Assembly (NCBI RefSeq): GCF_004193775.1
Contig: NC_041003.1
Span: forward strand, 26,475,735 to 26,539,734
Source: Glycine soja
Taxonomy: Eukaryota > Streptophyta > Magnoliopsida > Fabales > Fabaceae
DNA length: 64,000 nt
Direction of reading: 5' to 3'
Shown: positions 1-10,354 of the stretch, piece by piece
Numbering within the stretch: position 1 is the first letter of the stretch
How the letters are laid out: each line of letters starts with the position of its first letter
Made by a program: the position numbers and the translations under genes
The notes under the pieces: model-generated
Told to the model about the DNA's origin: nothing
Database searches by the model: none
Seen by the model: only the letters and a program-made list of their open reading frames with translations

Positions 1-344
1 CTCTCCTTTTCTTTTTCTTTTTTTTTTAGTTATTATCATTTGTTCATTTTCTCTCTCTCCATTTTTCTTTTTCTCTCTAAAAAGGTTATGCGGACGAGGG
101 CGCACACTACCTACTTACGTCTAACCACAAGGTAAACGAAAAAAACCGCGCGAAATGATAAGTTGCAAAAAAAACGGTGACGAAATAACTGAGAGCCATA
201 ACGCCAAATTCTAACAGAAACAACAAAAATAATAACAGCAACGTTAGTAACCATATAGACAATAACAGAAAACAGTAATGTCAATAGCAATATAGACAAT
301 AACAGAAAACAGTAATGTCAATAATAAAAGTGCGGTGACCTTGG
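1..344. repeat. Low-complexity flank with short tandem repeat
   Basis: The first 90 bases are a CT-rich microsatellite. Between about 254 and 325 a 36-37 bp unit containing the words AGACAATAACAG and AACAGTAATGTCAATA occurs twice in tandem. I see no gene here. It probably belongs to the same transposon as the next feature, but that is inference. Confidence 0.5.
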
Positions 345-1185
345 TCACGTGGCTCCGCTTCCCCCCAAGAAACCGAGCAAGTTAGTCATTTCTTCATCCA
401 TATGGGCCTCCTCTGCCTCACCGGGGGATCCTGCGGGCGCCTCCCCTACTTGGGCCTCGGGCCAGTCTCCGGGCCATGCGACCTCAGCCCCAAACTGCTC
501 TGGAGTAGGGCATGCAAAAGGAGCGAAACCCTGCCCCTGCTGACTGAGGTTGAACCGGTAGAGACACTCATGTATCTGCACTTGCCCTCGGTGGTTGGCC
601 GCCTCCTGGCAAACCAAGTGCTGTAGATAACGCTCCATGCCTAGTGATCCAGCGGGATCGGCCTGATGAGGGGGTGGCGGTGCGTCTGCGGCATGATGTG
701 CATCACCCTGCACCTGCCTAGGCGTGTAGTACTTCTCGATGAAGGCCCGAGTGATCGGTGGTCGGATCACCTTACTGGGGGTGACGGGAACCCCGAATGA
801 CTGGCAGAGGCCCGTGATCAACGGCGGAAACCCCAGGGCCCTGTTAGACTTATCCGAGTCCAGAGGGTGCCTGGTGGGTGGCATACCTGCAAACAAATAG
901 ATGACGTCAGCAATCACTTGGGCCACGTGGACGCTCATCCGGTGTGCATAACAGTTGGGCAATGGCCTCCTCGTTGAATTCATCGGCCCTGTTCCTCCTC
1001 TTGCCGAACTCACACTGATGGCCTTCCTCCAAAACTAGCGAGTCACCCAAGAACTGGCTGAGGGCATCTGCGTCAAAGGGAATCCACTGACCCCTCACCC
1101 ATGAATGCATGTCTCGCACACCCTCCTTTGTGGGCCAAGCATTAGCATAGAACTCCAGGACTATCTTGTAGAAGCAAAGCTTCAT
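345..1185 (-). pseudogene. Putative plant transposon protein fragment (PF20167-like), frameshifted
   Basis: Two minus-strand reading frames (907-1185, then 345-1013) join by a frameshift near 950-1000 into one protein. The N-terminal part has FYANAWPTKEGVRDMHSWVR followed by a segment rich in R/N (FGKRRNRADEFNEEAIAQLL); the C-terminal part has MSVHVAQVIADVIYLFAGM and a proline/alanine/glutamate-rich tail ending in LLGFLGGSGAT. This architecture is familiar from the many legume proteins called putative plant transposon protein, whose biochemical role is unknown. The true N-terminus is lost: the copia LTR begins where the frame begins. It is a broken transposon gene, not a host gene. Confidence 0.65.
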
Positions 1186-1521
1186 GGTGAATGTGATTCA
1201 AAGGTGTTTTGATGATAATAATGATGACAATAATAGATTATGACAAAGGTGATGAACAAAAAGCTCAAAGATCAAAGAACAACCAAGTGAATCAAGAACA
1301 AGTCAAGAGTTTGAGAATCAAGAAGAATTCAAGACTCAAGAAGAAAGTCTAGAATCAAGAATCAAGATTCAAGATCTCAAGAATCAAGATCAAGATTCAA
1401 GACTCAAGATTCAAGAATGAAGAAAAGACTCAATCAAGATAAGTATTAAAAAAAAATTTCAAAACTTTGAATAGCACATGAGTTTTTGACAAAACCTTTA
1501 CCAAAGAGTTTTTACTCTCTG

Positions 1522-1759
1522 ATAATCGATTACCATATTGGTGTAATCGATTACGAGTAGTAAAATGAGTTTGAAAAGGTTTTCAAACTGAATTTACAAC
1601 GTTCCAATTATTTTCAAAAGGCTGTAATCGATTACAGTGTTTTGGTAATCTATTACCAGTGCCCTTGAACGTTGAAATTCAAATTTAAATGTGAAGAGTC
1701 ACATCCTTTCACTCAAAAGCTTTGTGTAATCGATTACACTAATTTGGTAATCGATTACC
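1522..1759. repeat. Six paired GTAATCGATTAC-type palindromes in LTR
   Basis: Six near-perfect palindromes centred on ATCGAT occur at about 1522-1534, 1541-1554, 1623-1636, 1644-1657, 1724-1739 and 1746-1759. They form three pairs with 6-8 bases between partners; in each pair one member is TGTAATCGATTACA-like and the other GGTAATCGATTACC-like. They lie in the promoter-proximal half of the LTR, so they may be binding sites for a dimeric regulator; that is inference. Degenerate versions recur in the second SIRE-like LTR at 25670-26040. Confidence 0.8.
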
Positions 1760-2086
1760 AGTTATTGTTTCTGAAAAAATCAAAAGATGTAACTCTTCAA
1801 AAAGGTTTTGACTTTTCCTAATAGGTTTTAAGTTTTTCTAAAAGTTATAACTCTTCTGAATGGTCTTCTTGACCAGACATGAAGAGTCTATAAAAGCAAG
1901 GCTTTGTTTTGCATTTTCAATTCAATTCATTCCTTCACACTTTACTTTTCCAATCAATCCTTTACAAGCCTTGAATCTCTTTGAACTTCTTCTTCTTCTT
2001 TGTTTCAAAAGCTTTCTGAAGTTTTCTGGTTTTCCAAACCTTGAAAACTTGTGCTATTCATCCTTTTCATTCCCTTCTCCCTTTGC

Positions 2087-2349
2087 CAAAAAGAATTCAC
2101 CAAGGACTAACCGCCTAAATTCTTTTTGTGTCTCTCTTCTCCCTTTTCCAAAAGAACAAAGGACTAACCGCCTGAATTCTTTTGTGTCTCCCTTCTCTCT
2201 TGTCAAAGAATTCAAAACGACACGGTCTGATAATTCTTTTGATTCTTCCCTTTCCCTAATACAAAAGTGTTCAAAGGACTAACCGCCTGAGGATTCTTTT
2301 GTATCCCCATTCACAAAGTATCAAAGGTTTAACAGCCTGAGATCTTTGT
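2087..2349 (+). repeat. Stem-loop cassette array A (loop core GGACTAACCGCCT)
   Basis: Five cassettes share a loop core of AAGGACTAACCGCCTGA or a variant, each enclosed by a different complementary arm pair. Copy 1: CAAAAAGAATT 2087-2097 with AATTCTTTTTG 2118-2128. Copy 2: CAAAAGAA 2149-2156 with TTCTTTTG 2177-2184. Copy 3: about 2203-2243, with one bulge. Copy 4: ATACAAAAG 2259-2267 with CTTTTGTAT 2296-2304. Copy 5: 2313-2322 with 2341-2349, one bulge. An AGG/CCT pairing inside the loop may add a second short stem. Different stems around a kept loop suggest RNA structure in the LTR transcript. Confidence 0.75.
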
Positions 2350-2360
2350 CTCAACACATT

Positions 2361-2538
2361 GGAGGGTACATCCTTTGTAGTACAAGTAGAGGGTACATCT
2401 ACTTGGGTTTGACTGAGAACAAGAGAGGGTACATCTCTTGTGGATCAGTTCTAGTGGAGGGTACATCCACTAGGTTCAAAGAGAACAAGGGAGGGTACAT
2501 CCCTTGTGGATCTTTGCTTGTAAAAGGATTTTTACAAG
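2361..2538 (+). repeat. Stem-loop cassette array B (loop GGGTACA)
   Basis: The heptamer GGGTACA occurs five times. Four copies are closed by perfect 8-bp stems of different sequence: CAAGTAGA/TCTACTTG (2383-2405), ACAAGAGA/TCTCTTGT (2419-2441), CTAGTGGA/TCCACTAG (2451-2473) and ACAAGGGA/TCCCTTGT (2485-2507). The first copy (2361-2373) keeps only a 3-bp stem GGA/TCC. A further hairpin, CTTGTAAAA/TTTTACAAG, follows at 2517-2538. The same loop with stems that changed on both sides is the classic covariation signature of a selected or templated RNA hairpin. Confidence 0.85.
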
Positions 2539-2830
2539 GTTGAAAGAAATCTCAAGGACCGCAGGTCGCTTGGGGACTGGATGTAGGCACGGGTTGTTGC
2601 CGAACCAGTATAAAAACTCTTGTGTGTTTGTTTCCTTCTTCCCTACTCTTTTACTTTCCGCTGTGCATTTAATTTCCGCTTTTACTTTCTGTTAAGTTTC
2701 TCTTCTACTCCTCATTCTCTTAACAATTTAGTAAAAGCCTTAAAAGAGTAATTTTTTAATTAGTAAAGGTTTAGGAATAATTAATTCAACCCCTCCTTCT
2801 TAATTATTCTGAGGCCACTCGATCCAACAA

Positions 2831-2847
2831 GTGATATCAGAGCAGGT
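2831..2847 (+). promoter_or_regulatory. Primer binding site (initiator tRNA-Met)
   Basis: GTGATATCAGAGCAGG follows the LTR end. It matches the TGGTATCAGAGC type used by most plant copia elements to prime minus-strand DNA synthesis. Confidence 0.8.
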
Positions 2848-2880
2848 TTCTTGTAGAAAGTTTAACAACTTCAAGATTAA

Positions 2881-3163
2881 TGGCCTCTTTAGATTCTTTG
2901 TTTTTCAAAAGCATTTTCAGGAACAAGTTATTCCAAGATCATGATGAAGACCAAGTCAACTTTTGTCTCATGACAAAATCTCATGAAAACAACAAAGAAG
3001 AATCTGTAAGGAAGAAGTGATGCATTGACAGTGGATGTTCCAAGCATATGACGGAAGATGTATCCAAGTTTACAACTATTTCCCCCAAAAGTGGACATGT
3101 TACATACGACGATAACAATATCAGTAAAATCTCAAAAGAGGTAACATCTAAGCCATCTATATG
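2881..3163 (+). pseudogene. Copia gag start joined to protease remnant
   Basis: A reading frame opens with MASLDSLFFKSIF and runs to a stop at about 3018; directly after it comes CIDSGCSKHMTEDVSKFTT, the active-site region (DSG) of a copia aspartic protease. Almost all of gag and its zinc knuckle is missing between them. This is an internally deleted SIRE-like element whose protease frame stops at about 3163. Confidence 0.7.
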
Positions 3164-4473
3164 AATTAAGGTATGATTAGTATTTACAGTTAAGTTATTT
3201 TTGTGACAAATAGAAAATAATTGTTAAAATTGTTTGATTGTGTTTACAATGATTAAATAACTATATTTAGTATGTATAATTAATTGAATTTTGTTTGAAT
3301 TGATTAATGCTTAAATTGCTTGTTTTTGTTTCTAAGACGATTAGATTCTATTAAAAAATTAAAAAAAAATGTTTTGACATGTTAAGATAATTGAATAATT
3401 ACCATGATATGCGTTGATGATTGTTATTTGATTATGTTAAAATTTATTATGATTAATTAACTATATTTAGTTTAAAGAATTTCTATATACATGATTGATC
3501 TTTTGTCTTTGGTAATTGTGTTCAACTTTTTAGAAGGTTGAAAATTAAAATTTGGAAGTTATTGGAAGTTAAAAGTTGAAAATAGAAGTTGGAAGTTGAA
3601 AATGGAGGTGACTAGAAATTAAAAGTTGAAAATTAGAAGTGGAAGTTATTGGAAGTTGGAAGTTAAAATTTGAAATTTAAAATTTAATATTTGAAATTTG
3701 AAATTTAAAATTGAAATTTAAAAAATTTGAAATTTGAATTTTTTTTAAAGTATTATGCATAGTTAGTTGATTGTTAATTAAATTTAATTAATTTGAAATG
3801 ATTGATGATTGATTGTTCTTGAAAGCTATTATGATTTTTTTTTATTTAAAATTTATGTTGATTATTTTGATAATATATATTTTTAAAATAATTATGCATG
3901 ATTTTTTATGCAATATGTGATTGGTCATTTATGAATGGTTATGTATGATTTTATATCTCTTGTATGATTCTTGCATATTTTTTTAATATGACATGAGAAT
4001 TACTTGCTTAAGGTTCATTCATAAAGTTTTTCAAAATCCATTATATTATATTTATTTATTTTTATATATAAGAATTTTCATATATAAAGTATCTTTTTGA
4101 TTCTGAAAAATGTGTTATCAAGCATGAGCATGATAAAGATATTGAGCATGTAGGTTTTAGAGAAAATAATGATTACATGATTGATTGAGTTCTTTGAACT
4201 TTCTAAGTTTTTAAATTATCTATAACAAATCTGAATGTTTGATAATGCCTGTGATCTATGTCCTTCAATCCTTGTATAATTCTTGTTTGATATGTTTGAA
4301 TTACTTGATTGATTGTTCAAAATATTTTTTATGTTTTTCAAAATTATTATATTTTATTTCAAATAAAATCATTTTGATGTGATGAAACAATCTATATTAA
4401 TAAGAACTCATCTTGGTAAGTGTTGATAGTCAATTAGCACTTAGTCTTAAGAAAAAGGTGATTGTATTCTTAA
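3164..4473. other. AT-rich interior of deleted copia element, no gene
   Basis: No coding signal is visible. From about 3530 to 3740 the sequence is an imperfect purine-rich repeat built from GGAAGTT, AAAAGTTG and AAATTTGAAA words. The rest is AT-rich DNA with many stops, probably decayed element or inserted filler. Confidence 0.5.
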
Positions 4474-4592
4474 AATTTGTAGATACTAAAAACCAACTTG
4501 CAGACATCTTTACAAAACCACTAACCAAAGACTCTTTCTACACCATTAGAAGAGAATTAGGACTTTTAGATGCAAGTGACTTAGACAAATGA
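4474..4592 (+). pseudogene. Copia RNase H C-terminus
   Basis: The frame reads FVDTKNQLADIFTKPLTKDS and ends in RRELGLLDASDLDK plus a stop. NQLADIFTKPL is the hallmark C-terminal motif of plant copia polyproteins. It is in the same orientation as the LTR at 1185-2829, so it is probably the far end of the same deleted element. The sequence changes to the minus-strand Tat element immediately after the stop. Confidence 0.8.
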
Positions 4593-5718
4593 AGGTAGCT
4601 CCTTGCAATCCATGCTGGTGAGCACCAGGGCCCCTCCGAAGAAAGCCCTTTTTACAACGAAAGTCCTTCGTAGTTCGGGGCCCACTTCCCTCTGTTGTCT
4701 TTCAGAGCTTGGGAGACTTTCTTCAACACCAAGTCCTCTTCCCTTCGCTGAACCGACACGTACGTACCTTCTTGTCAAAAGCGTTCTTCACTCGTTTCTG
4801 ATATAAACGCACATGACTCATGGCAGCCAAACGCTTGCCTTCTATGAGATTAAGCTGATCGAAACGTGCTTGGGCCTATTCCGATTCCTTTAATCCGGAT
4901 TCCGCCAAGATTCTTAATGACGGGACTTCCACCTCAAACGGTAGCACAGCCTCCATTCCATATACCAATGAGAACAGCGTTGCCCCGGTTGATGTGCGCA
5001 CTGAGGTTCGGTAACCGTGTAACGCGAATGGGAGTATCTCGTGCCAATCCTTGTATGACACGGTCATCTTCTGGATAATCTTCTTGATATTCTTATTGGC
5101 TGCCTCCACGGCTCTGTTCATCTTTGGTCGGTAGGGCGTGGAATTGTGATGTTGGATTTTAAACTCCTCGCACATTTCCCCCATCATCTTGTTATTCAAG
5201 TTGGTGTCGTTGTCCATGATAATCTTCCTTGGCAAACCGTATCGGCAGATGATTTCCCTCTTAATGAACCTGACCACCACACTCCTAGTGACACTAGCGT
5301 ACGACACAGCTTCGACCCACTTAGTGAAGTAATCAATCGCCACTAGGATGAAACGATGTCCATTTGCAGCTTTGGGCTCTATGGCCCCAATCACATCTAT
5401 TCCCCACATGGAAAACAGCCACGGCGTGGCCAAGACATTCAGAGGCAGAGGCGGAGTGTTGACATTGTCTGCGAATGTTTGGCATTTGTGACATTTCCTT
5501 ACATGGAGACAGTAATCACTTTCCATGGTAAGCCAATAGTAACCTACCCTTAAGATCTTTCTAGCCATGGCGTGCCCATTAGCGTGCGTACCAAAAGAGC
5601 CCTCATGGACCTCCCCCAGCATGTTTTTTACTTCCTTAGCGTTCACGCAGCGTAGCAGAACCATGTCATGGTTTCTCTTGTATAGTATGCTTCCGCTCAT
5701 GAAGAAGCCGGCCGCCAA
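4593..5718 (-). pseudogene. Tat-type integrase
   Basis: The open part (4876-5718, 280 residues) starts with the zinc-binding domain: H of EVHEGSFGTHANGHAM, then CLHVRKCHKC. The catalytic core follows, with first Asp in WGIDVIG, second Asp in IIMDNDTNLNN and Glu in NRAVEAANKNIKKI (usual form NGAVEAANKN). After a stop at 4876 the tail continues in other frames to about 4593, ending in the conserved GALVLTSMDCKELP before the fusion with copia sequence. Integrase inserts the cDNA copy into the genome; this one is interrupted. Confidence 0.85.
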
Positions 5719-5814
5719 TCTCCTTAATGACCTTTTGTCGTTGTCGGAAGCCTCTGGTGGGTACTCTTTGCTTTCAACGTATCGCTTGATATCGAAATAC
5801 CAAGGCTTACCGTC

Positions 5815-6276
5815 TCATTCCTCTTCCACCCGACAACAATGTGCGGGTCTGCCACGACACCAGAATTCAATGTACGGTAGGTCCCCGTGTGGTGTTAGCT
5901 GGAACATGGACGCTAAAGTGGCAAGCGCATCTACCATTTGATTTTCCTCTTGGGGAACGTGATGGAAGGAGATCTCATCAAAGAAACCAGCCAATTCCTT
6001 GATATAGGCTTGGTAGGGTATCAGCTTGGGGTCTCTAGTTTCCCATTCCCCTCTCAGCTGGTGAATCACCAGTGCTGAGTCCCCGTACACCTTGAGTAGG
6101 TTGACATTGGAGTCAATTGTTGCCTGGACAGCCAGGGCGCACGCTTCATACTCAGCCATATTGTTGGTGCAGTCGAACCCCAGCCTGGTTGTGAAAGGTA
6201 TACATTGATTGTCCGGAGAGACCAATACTGCCCCAACGCCATGGCCTAGAATGTTTGACGCTCCATCAAACAACAC
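5815..6276 (-). pseudogene. Second (archaeal-type) RNase H domain
   Basis: The 153-residue frame has LFDGASNILGHGVGAVLVSP, then NNMAEYEACALAVQ (the catalytic Glu region), GDSALVIHQLRGEWETRD (Asp region) and HVPQEENQMVDALATLASMF (His/Asp region). This arrangement is the archaeal-type RNase H gained by Tat-lineage gypsy elements. It lies between the first RNase H and the integrase, as expected. A stop separates it from the integrase frame. Confidence 0.85.
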
Positions 6277-6279
6277 GAT

Positions 6280-6787
6280 TCACTTGTCCCAGTCCTCGTC
6301 TAGCTTTTCCTCAAACAAGGCCATCATGTCCTCATCCGGGAATTCGGGATGCATGGGTTGATAGTCGTTGAGAGCCTGTTGAGCCAAATAATCTGCCAAG
6401 GCGCTTCCTTTTATCACCTTTTGGGTGACGTAGACTATATTGAACTCGGATAGCAAAAACCTGCCACCGGGCGATCCGCCCTGTGAGAGCAGGCTTCTCA
6501 AAGATGTACTTAACCGGGTCCATCTTGGATATCAACCAGGTGGTATGGCTTAGCATGTAATATCTTAGACGGTGGGACGCCCAGACTAAAGCACAACACG
6601 TTCTTTCGAGTAGGGAGTAGTTCATTTCACAGGCCGTGAACTTCTTACTCAAGTAGTAGACAGTGCGCTCTCTCTTCCGGGACTCGTCATGTTGCCCTAG
6701 CATACATCTCATCGACTCGTCCAAAATCGTCATATACAAGATGAGAGGCCTTCCGGGTACCGGCGGCATAAGCAAGGGGGGGTTCAT
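6280..6787 (-). pseudogene. Reverse transcriptase thumb and first RNase H
   Basis: Two overlapping frames (6332-6787 and 6280-6501) join by a frameshift. The first begins PPLLMPPVPGRPLILYMTIL, then DESMRCMLGQHDES and YYLSKKFTACEMNYSLLERT, the connection/RNase H of a Tat polyprotein. The second carries LLSEFNIVYVTQKVIKGSAL and ADYLAQQAL. It runs on into the second RNase H after a stop at 6280. Confidence 0.8.
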
Positions 6788-7340
6788 GATAATCTACGCA
6801 CATTCGTACCTTCCCATCCTTCTTAGGGACTGGTACAATATTGGCAACCCATTCTGGGTACTGAGCGACAGCCAATAAACCAGCGTCAAATTGTTTCTTT
6901 ACCTCTTCTTTTATTTTCAACGATGTCTCGGGCTTCATCCTCCTCAACTTTTGTTTTATCGAGGAACACTCAGGATTCAGAGGTAATCTGTGTTGTACGA
7001 TGTCAGAACTCAAACCGGACATATCTTGGTATGAACATGCAAAGATGTCTTGGTAGTTTTTTAGCAGGGCCATCAATTCTTCACGAATGGGTGCAGTCAT
7101 ACCCGTGCCTATCTTCACTTCCTTTTTCCCACAGTCAGTTCCTAAGTCTACTAGTTCCGTCTCTTCTTGATGAGGCCCCATCTCTTGGTCCTCATGGGCG
7201 ACTATTTTCTCCAACTTCGAGGGAAGTCCCACATCCTCGTCCTCTTCACTCTCTGTCTGATCCGTTTCTCGCTTGAAATCGATGGTCGGGTCCCAGGTAT
7301 TGGTACCTTCGAGGGACTCGTCGTCGGATCTGGCCTTTTA
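6687..7340 (-). pseudogene. Reverse transcriptase N-terminal part, catalytic centre deleted
   Basis: From about 7340 the frame has an acidic linker (DQTESEEDEDVGLPSKLEK), then the pol start with LLKNYQDIFACSYQDMSGL, IVQHRLPLNPECSSIKQKLR and VPVPKKDGKVRMCVDY. At about 6790, right after VRMCVDY, it jumps into thumb sequence. The whole palm, including the YxDD-type catalytic motif, is missing, so it cannot have reverse transcriptase activity. Confidence 0.8.
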
Positions 7341-7504
7341 AGCGTAAAGAAATAAACATGCAAATGAATGAGAATGGGTAGAGACGCAGGAACAGATGAA
7401 GAAAGATCTTTATATTATAAATTCAGGAACAAAAGACATAAAGCCTTAACAAAAGGAAACTCTAAAGCCTAGGCCCAACCATAGAGTTTAAAAGCCACAA
7501 AGGG
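7341..7504. other. Gag-pol junction region
   Basis: No open frame is kept. In Tat/Ogre elements the region between the G-patch end and pol can be a spliced intron; that may apply here but no convincing splice sites were assigned. Confidence 0.35.
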
Positions 7505-8160
7505 TTACATTATGCTTGTCGCGTAAATGTCTGGGCACTCCTCCACTCGCCTATTTCCTAGTCGGAAACCAGGAGGGCATGGTCGTACCAAATCTGACCC
7601 ATTCGGAGAGTCATCCTCGCATATCGCAATGACTTGGCCTTCGTGTCCTAGACCCGCACTTATAAAGCACCTACTGATGTGGCAGGGCGGGCCCCCTTCG
7701 ATTTTTCGTCCCAATTGCGAACCTTGGCTTCCGCTCTTCCTTCCTGCGACACTTTTTCATATGTCCGCTGTGTGGGTTTATAGCCTAACCCGAACATCCC
7801 ACGGTTTCCTCTGGTGCTTATCAGGCTGGTTCTGCCGCCGTTGTTCTTGCCTAAACCCATTCCGGGCTCGTAACCATTTCCCAACATTACCCGGGCCACC
7901 ATCATTGCCGTATCGGACAAGCAAGGTTGCCCAGAGAAGGAATCTACAGAGGCAATGCTTACTACCTCAAAAGATTGGAAGGCTGTTTCCAATGACTCCT
8001 CCGCAGCTTCCACATATGGCATAGAGGACGGGCAACTTACCAAGATGTCTTCCTCCCCCGACACAATGACCAAATGCCCCTCTACTACGAACTTCAGTTT
8101 TTGGTGGAGTGTAGAGGGAACGACTCCCACCGAGTGGATCCATAGGCGTCCCAAAAGACG
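7505..8160 (-). pseudogene. Protease C-terminus with G-patch domain
   Basis: The frame 7660-8154 opens with WIHSVGVVPSTLHQKLKFVV, the C-terminal end of a Tat retropepsin, and continues to a G-patch: ARVMLGNGYEPGMGLGKNN followed by GNRGMFGLGYKPTQ. A second frame (7505-7714) continues with ISRCFISAGLGHEGQVIAI and NRRVEECPDIYATSIM plus a stop. The protease active site and everything before it is gone, so gag is joined directly to the protease tail at about 8160. Confidence 0.8.
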
Positions 8161-9420
8161 TCTGTAGCGACTAACTTGAATTTTTCTTTGGCAAGTCTTG
8201 TTTTTCCTAATTCTGTTTTTAGAGCTCGGACTTCTTCATCCTCTTCCGGAGCTTCGAAATTCTCCTTATTGATAACTTTCAATTTGGAGAGCCAATCTAA
8301 CCCTCGTGTACGAACTTTCAGCCATTCATGTTAACCACCGATGATGCCATTATGGATGCCCCTAAGTTCTTTATCTTTCCTTAACGGGCTTTCCCATGCC
8401 TTGTGGACTTTTTGTATAACCTTGAAACTTTGCGCCCTGAAATCTCTCACAAGGAAAGGAGAGAGGCTCTCTTCCGCCAGTGCTCCCCTCATGGGATACC
8501 CTAATTGTCTTATAGCAAGTGCGGGATTGTAGTTAATACAACCCCTCGTCCCTATCAACGGGATGTTTGGGTAGTCCCCACATGAGAGGAGAACTCCCTC
8601 CTTTCCTTCCTTCCATCGAGGAAACCATTTGATTGTTTTGCCTCCTATCCCAGCCAAGTGTTGGTCCCAATCTACTTTTCTCACACGAGCAACGGCTTCG
8701 GAGCGGACATGGGTGTCTTATGTCTTGTTGGAATAGGTGCGAAACCAACCATACACAAAGAGCGGGTAAGCAGCAGATGATCCGTGCGCTACTCTTCTCG
8801 CACCTTCGGTCAAATGTATCAAATAAGTCCGCCAAGATAGCTACAACCCGGCTCTCTTTGCTATAGTGATATGCAAGGAAAGCATCAATTGCGGCTAGGT
8901 CTACCAAACCGTCCACGTTTGGAAAGAGGACAACCCCAAAGATTTGCAATGCTAATACGTCCACAAATGGGACCCACTCCTCTTGATTCGCCATATCCCT
9001 TACCTTGCCTTCCAAGTACTTCCGTGGTAGACCCACTACGCTGTTTCGAGTTTGCTTTACACGATCCAACTCTCTTGCCGAATCCCTGACCACAACTGCA
9101 ATCTTGCTCAAGGAGGGAATAAACTCGGAGAAAAGATACGGTTTTCTTCCCCCAAGAGGACATCCTAGAATCTTCTCAAATTCTTCAACAGTCGGTACTA
9201 ATTGGAAGTCTCCAAACGTGAAGCATCTCAAAGGCTGGTCATAGTATTGGTGAGTGATACAACGGCCTCCGTGAATATCTCTGCTATGGTCAAATCTAAA
9301 ATCTTTTCGTACGCCTTGCGGAAGGCTTGCATTTGGAGAGGTCCCATCAATCGCCCCAACTCCTTAAGGCTGGTGACATCTAGGCCCTTAATCTTGACTT
9401 GATAGAATCTTTTTCCGGTT
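8160..9420 (-). pseudogene. Tat-type gag N-terminal region (DUF7745-like)
   Basis: The main frame (8533-9231) begins RCFTFGDFQLVPTVEEFEKI and keeps LGCPLGGRKPYLFSEF and FGVVLFPNVDGLVDLAAIDA, typical of the first ORF of legume Tat elements. Upstream sequence to about 9420 (GLDVTSLKELGRLMG, EIFTEAVVSLT) belongs to the same protein after a 1-base shift at about 9250. A second shift at about 8660 leads to 8331-8684, then a stop and a lysine/glutamate-rich likely coiled coil (8094-8282). The zinc knuckle half is deleted. Gag packages the element RNA. Confidence 0.75.
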
Positions 9421-10333
9421 TTATTTGTTCCTATGTTTTACTAAAGTGAAACAAAACCCAGTGCAAATCAAAACTCCGACATCTATCATGGGTGGAATGG
9501 ATGAATGCATGAAGAAATGCATATGACACAGATGCAATTTTATGAATACGGGAGCCCAGGAAATTGTCTCCTTCTTAGATACAAAGTTTGGGGCAGTACA
9601 GCGTCCGACATATGTATTTAAGAAGGTGACACGGACCCTCTGTTGGTATTCCAAAGAGAGGGGATCAAGACGAAACCCGTGCATGATGCATATGCAAAAG
9701 ACACAACACGGGGATGTACATAGTACGACAATATCTACAAACAAATATAATCAAAGGGGTACATGACACTTAGGACTACATGTGTGGCAGTGTAAAAAGT
9801 GCCACGCAGCGTGTTTGCTCCGTGCCCCTATTTTAGGGACCTATATGGGATGTACATATTACGACAATATCTACAAACAAATATAATCAAAGGGCTTTTA
9901 GTGATAATTCCCTAAGGTGGTCATATCTCTCTTGATGGTCTCTAGAGGTATCATCCCCTTCGAAGAACATATTGCGGTAGTAGGGACTACTAGCAACAAT
10001 ATGTTATCAAAGAGGAAAACTCTAGATGAAGGTTCACTGTAATCAAGCAAGTCGGAGACCTAGCATGACCATAGATTCACCTCCACTCCTTATGTTCCCA
10101 TGGACCCGGGTATAGGGCCCCTTTTCAACTCACCATGTGTGCAAATAGTGTTGGTGTTTGTGTGCATCAAATGAATAAATATTTACCTCATGCATACGTT
10201 TTTGAAACATACTAAAAGCACCAAAAGAGTTCATATATACAATAACATAAGGAAAAAGGCAAAGAGAAAGAACAAAATGGGAAGTCATAGTAAGGAAAGC
10301 ACACTGATTGATTGGCCTAACTCTCTAACAATA
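9421..10333 (-). other. Leader of Tat element, no gene
   Basis: About 0.9 kb lies between the primer binding site and gag, with no coding frame of interest. A 33-base segment with TATTACGACAATATCTAC-like wording near 9719-9750 recurs near 9848-9890 (word CAAATATAATCAAAGGG), so a short direct duplication lies in the leader. Confidence 0.5.
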
Positions 10334-10352
10334 GTCCCTAGTGGAGTCACCA
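10334..10352 (-). promoter_or_regulatory. Primer binding site of Tat element
   Basis: On the minus strand TGGTGACTCCACTAGGGAC starts two bases inside the LTR end. It resembles the tRNA-Arg type TGGCGACTCC...GGGAC site of Ogre/Tat elements; this tRNA assignment is from memory of the family. Confidence 0.65.
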
Positions 10353-10354
10353 AC

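Larger units (their letters stand above)
1185..2829 (+). mobile_element. SIRE-like Ty1/copia 5' LTR
   Basis: The boundaries are drawn from a TG start (TGGTGAATGTGATTCAAAGG) and a CCAACA end directly before a tRNA-Met type primer binding site. The left half carries repeated ATCGAT-centred palindromes; the right half (transcribed R/U5 by inference) carries two sets of stem-loop cassettes. The left junction cuts the plant-transposon ORF. I did not find the matching 3' LTR, because the element is fused to another transposon at about 4593. The length of 1.6 kb is long for copia but fits the large SIRE/Maximus group. Confidence 0.75.

Noticed and set aside
1860..2282. 140-residue plus-strand frame in the LTR
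   Set aside because: It runs through the hairpin cassettes and has no domain; best read as LTR RNA structure.
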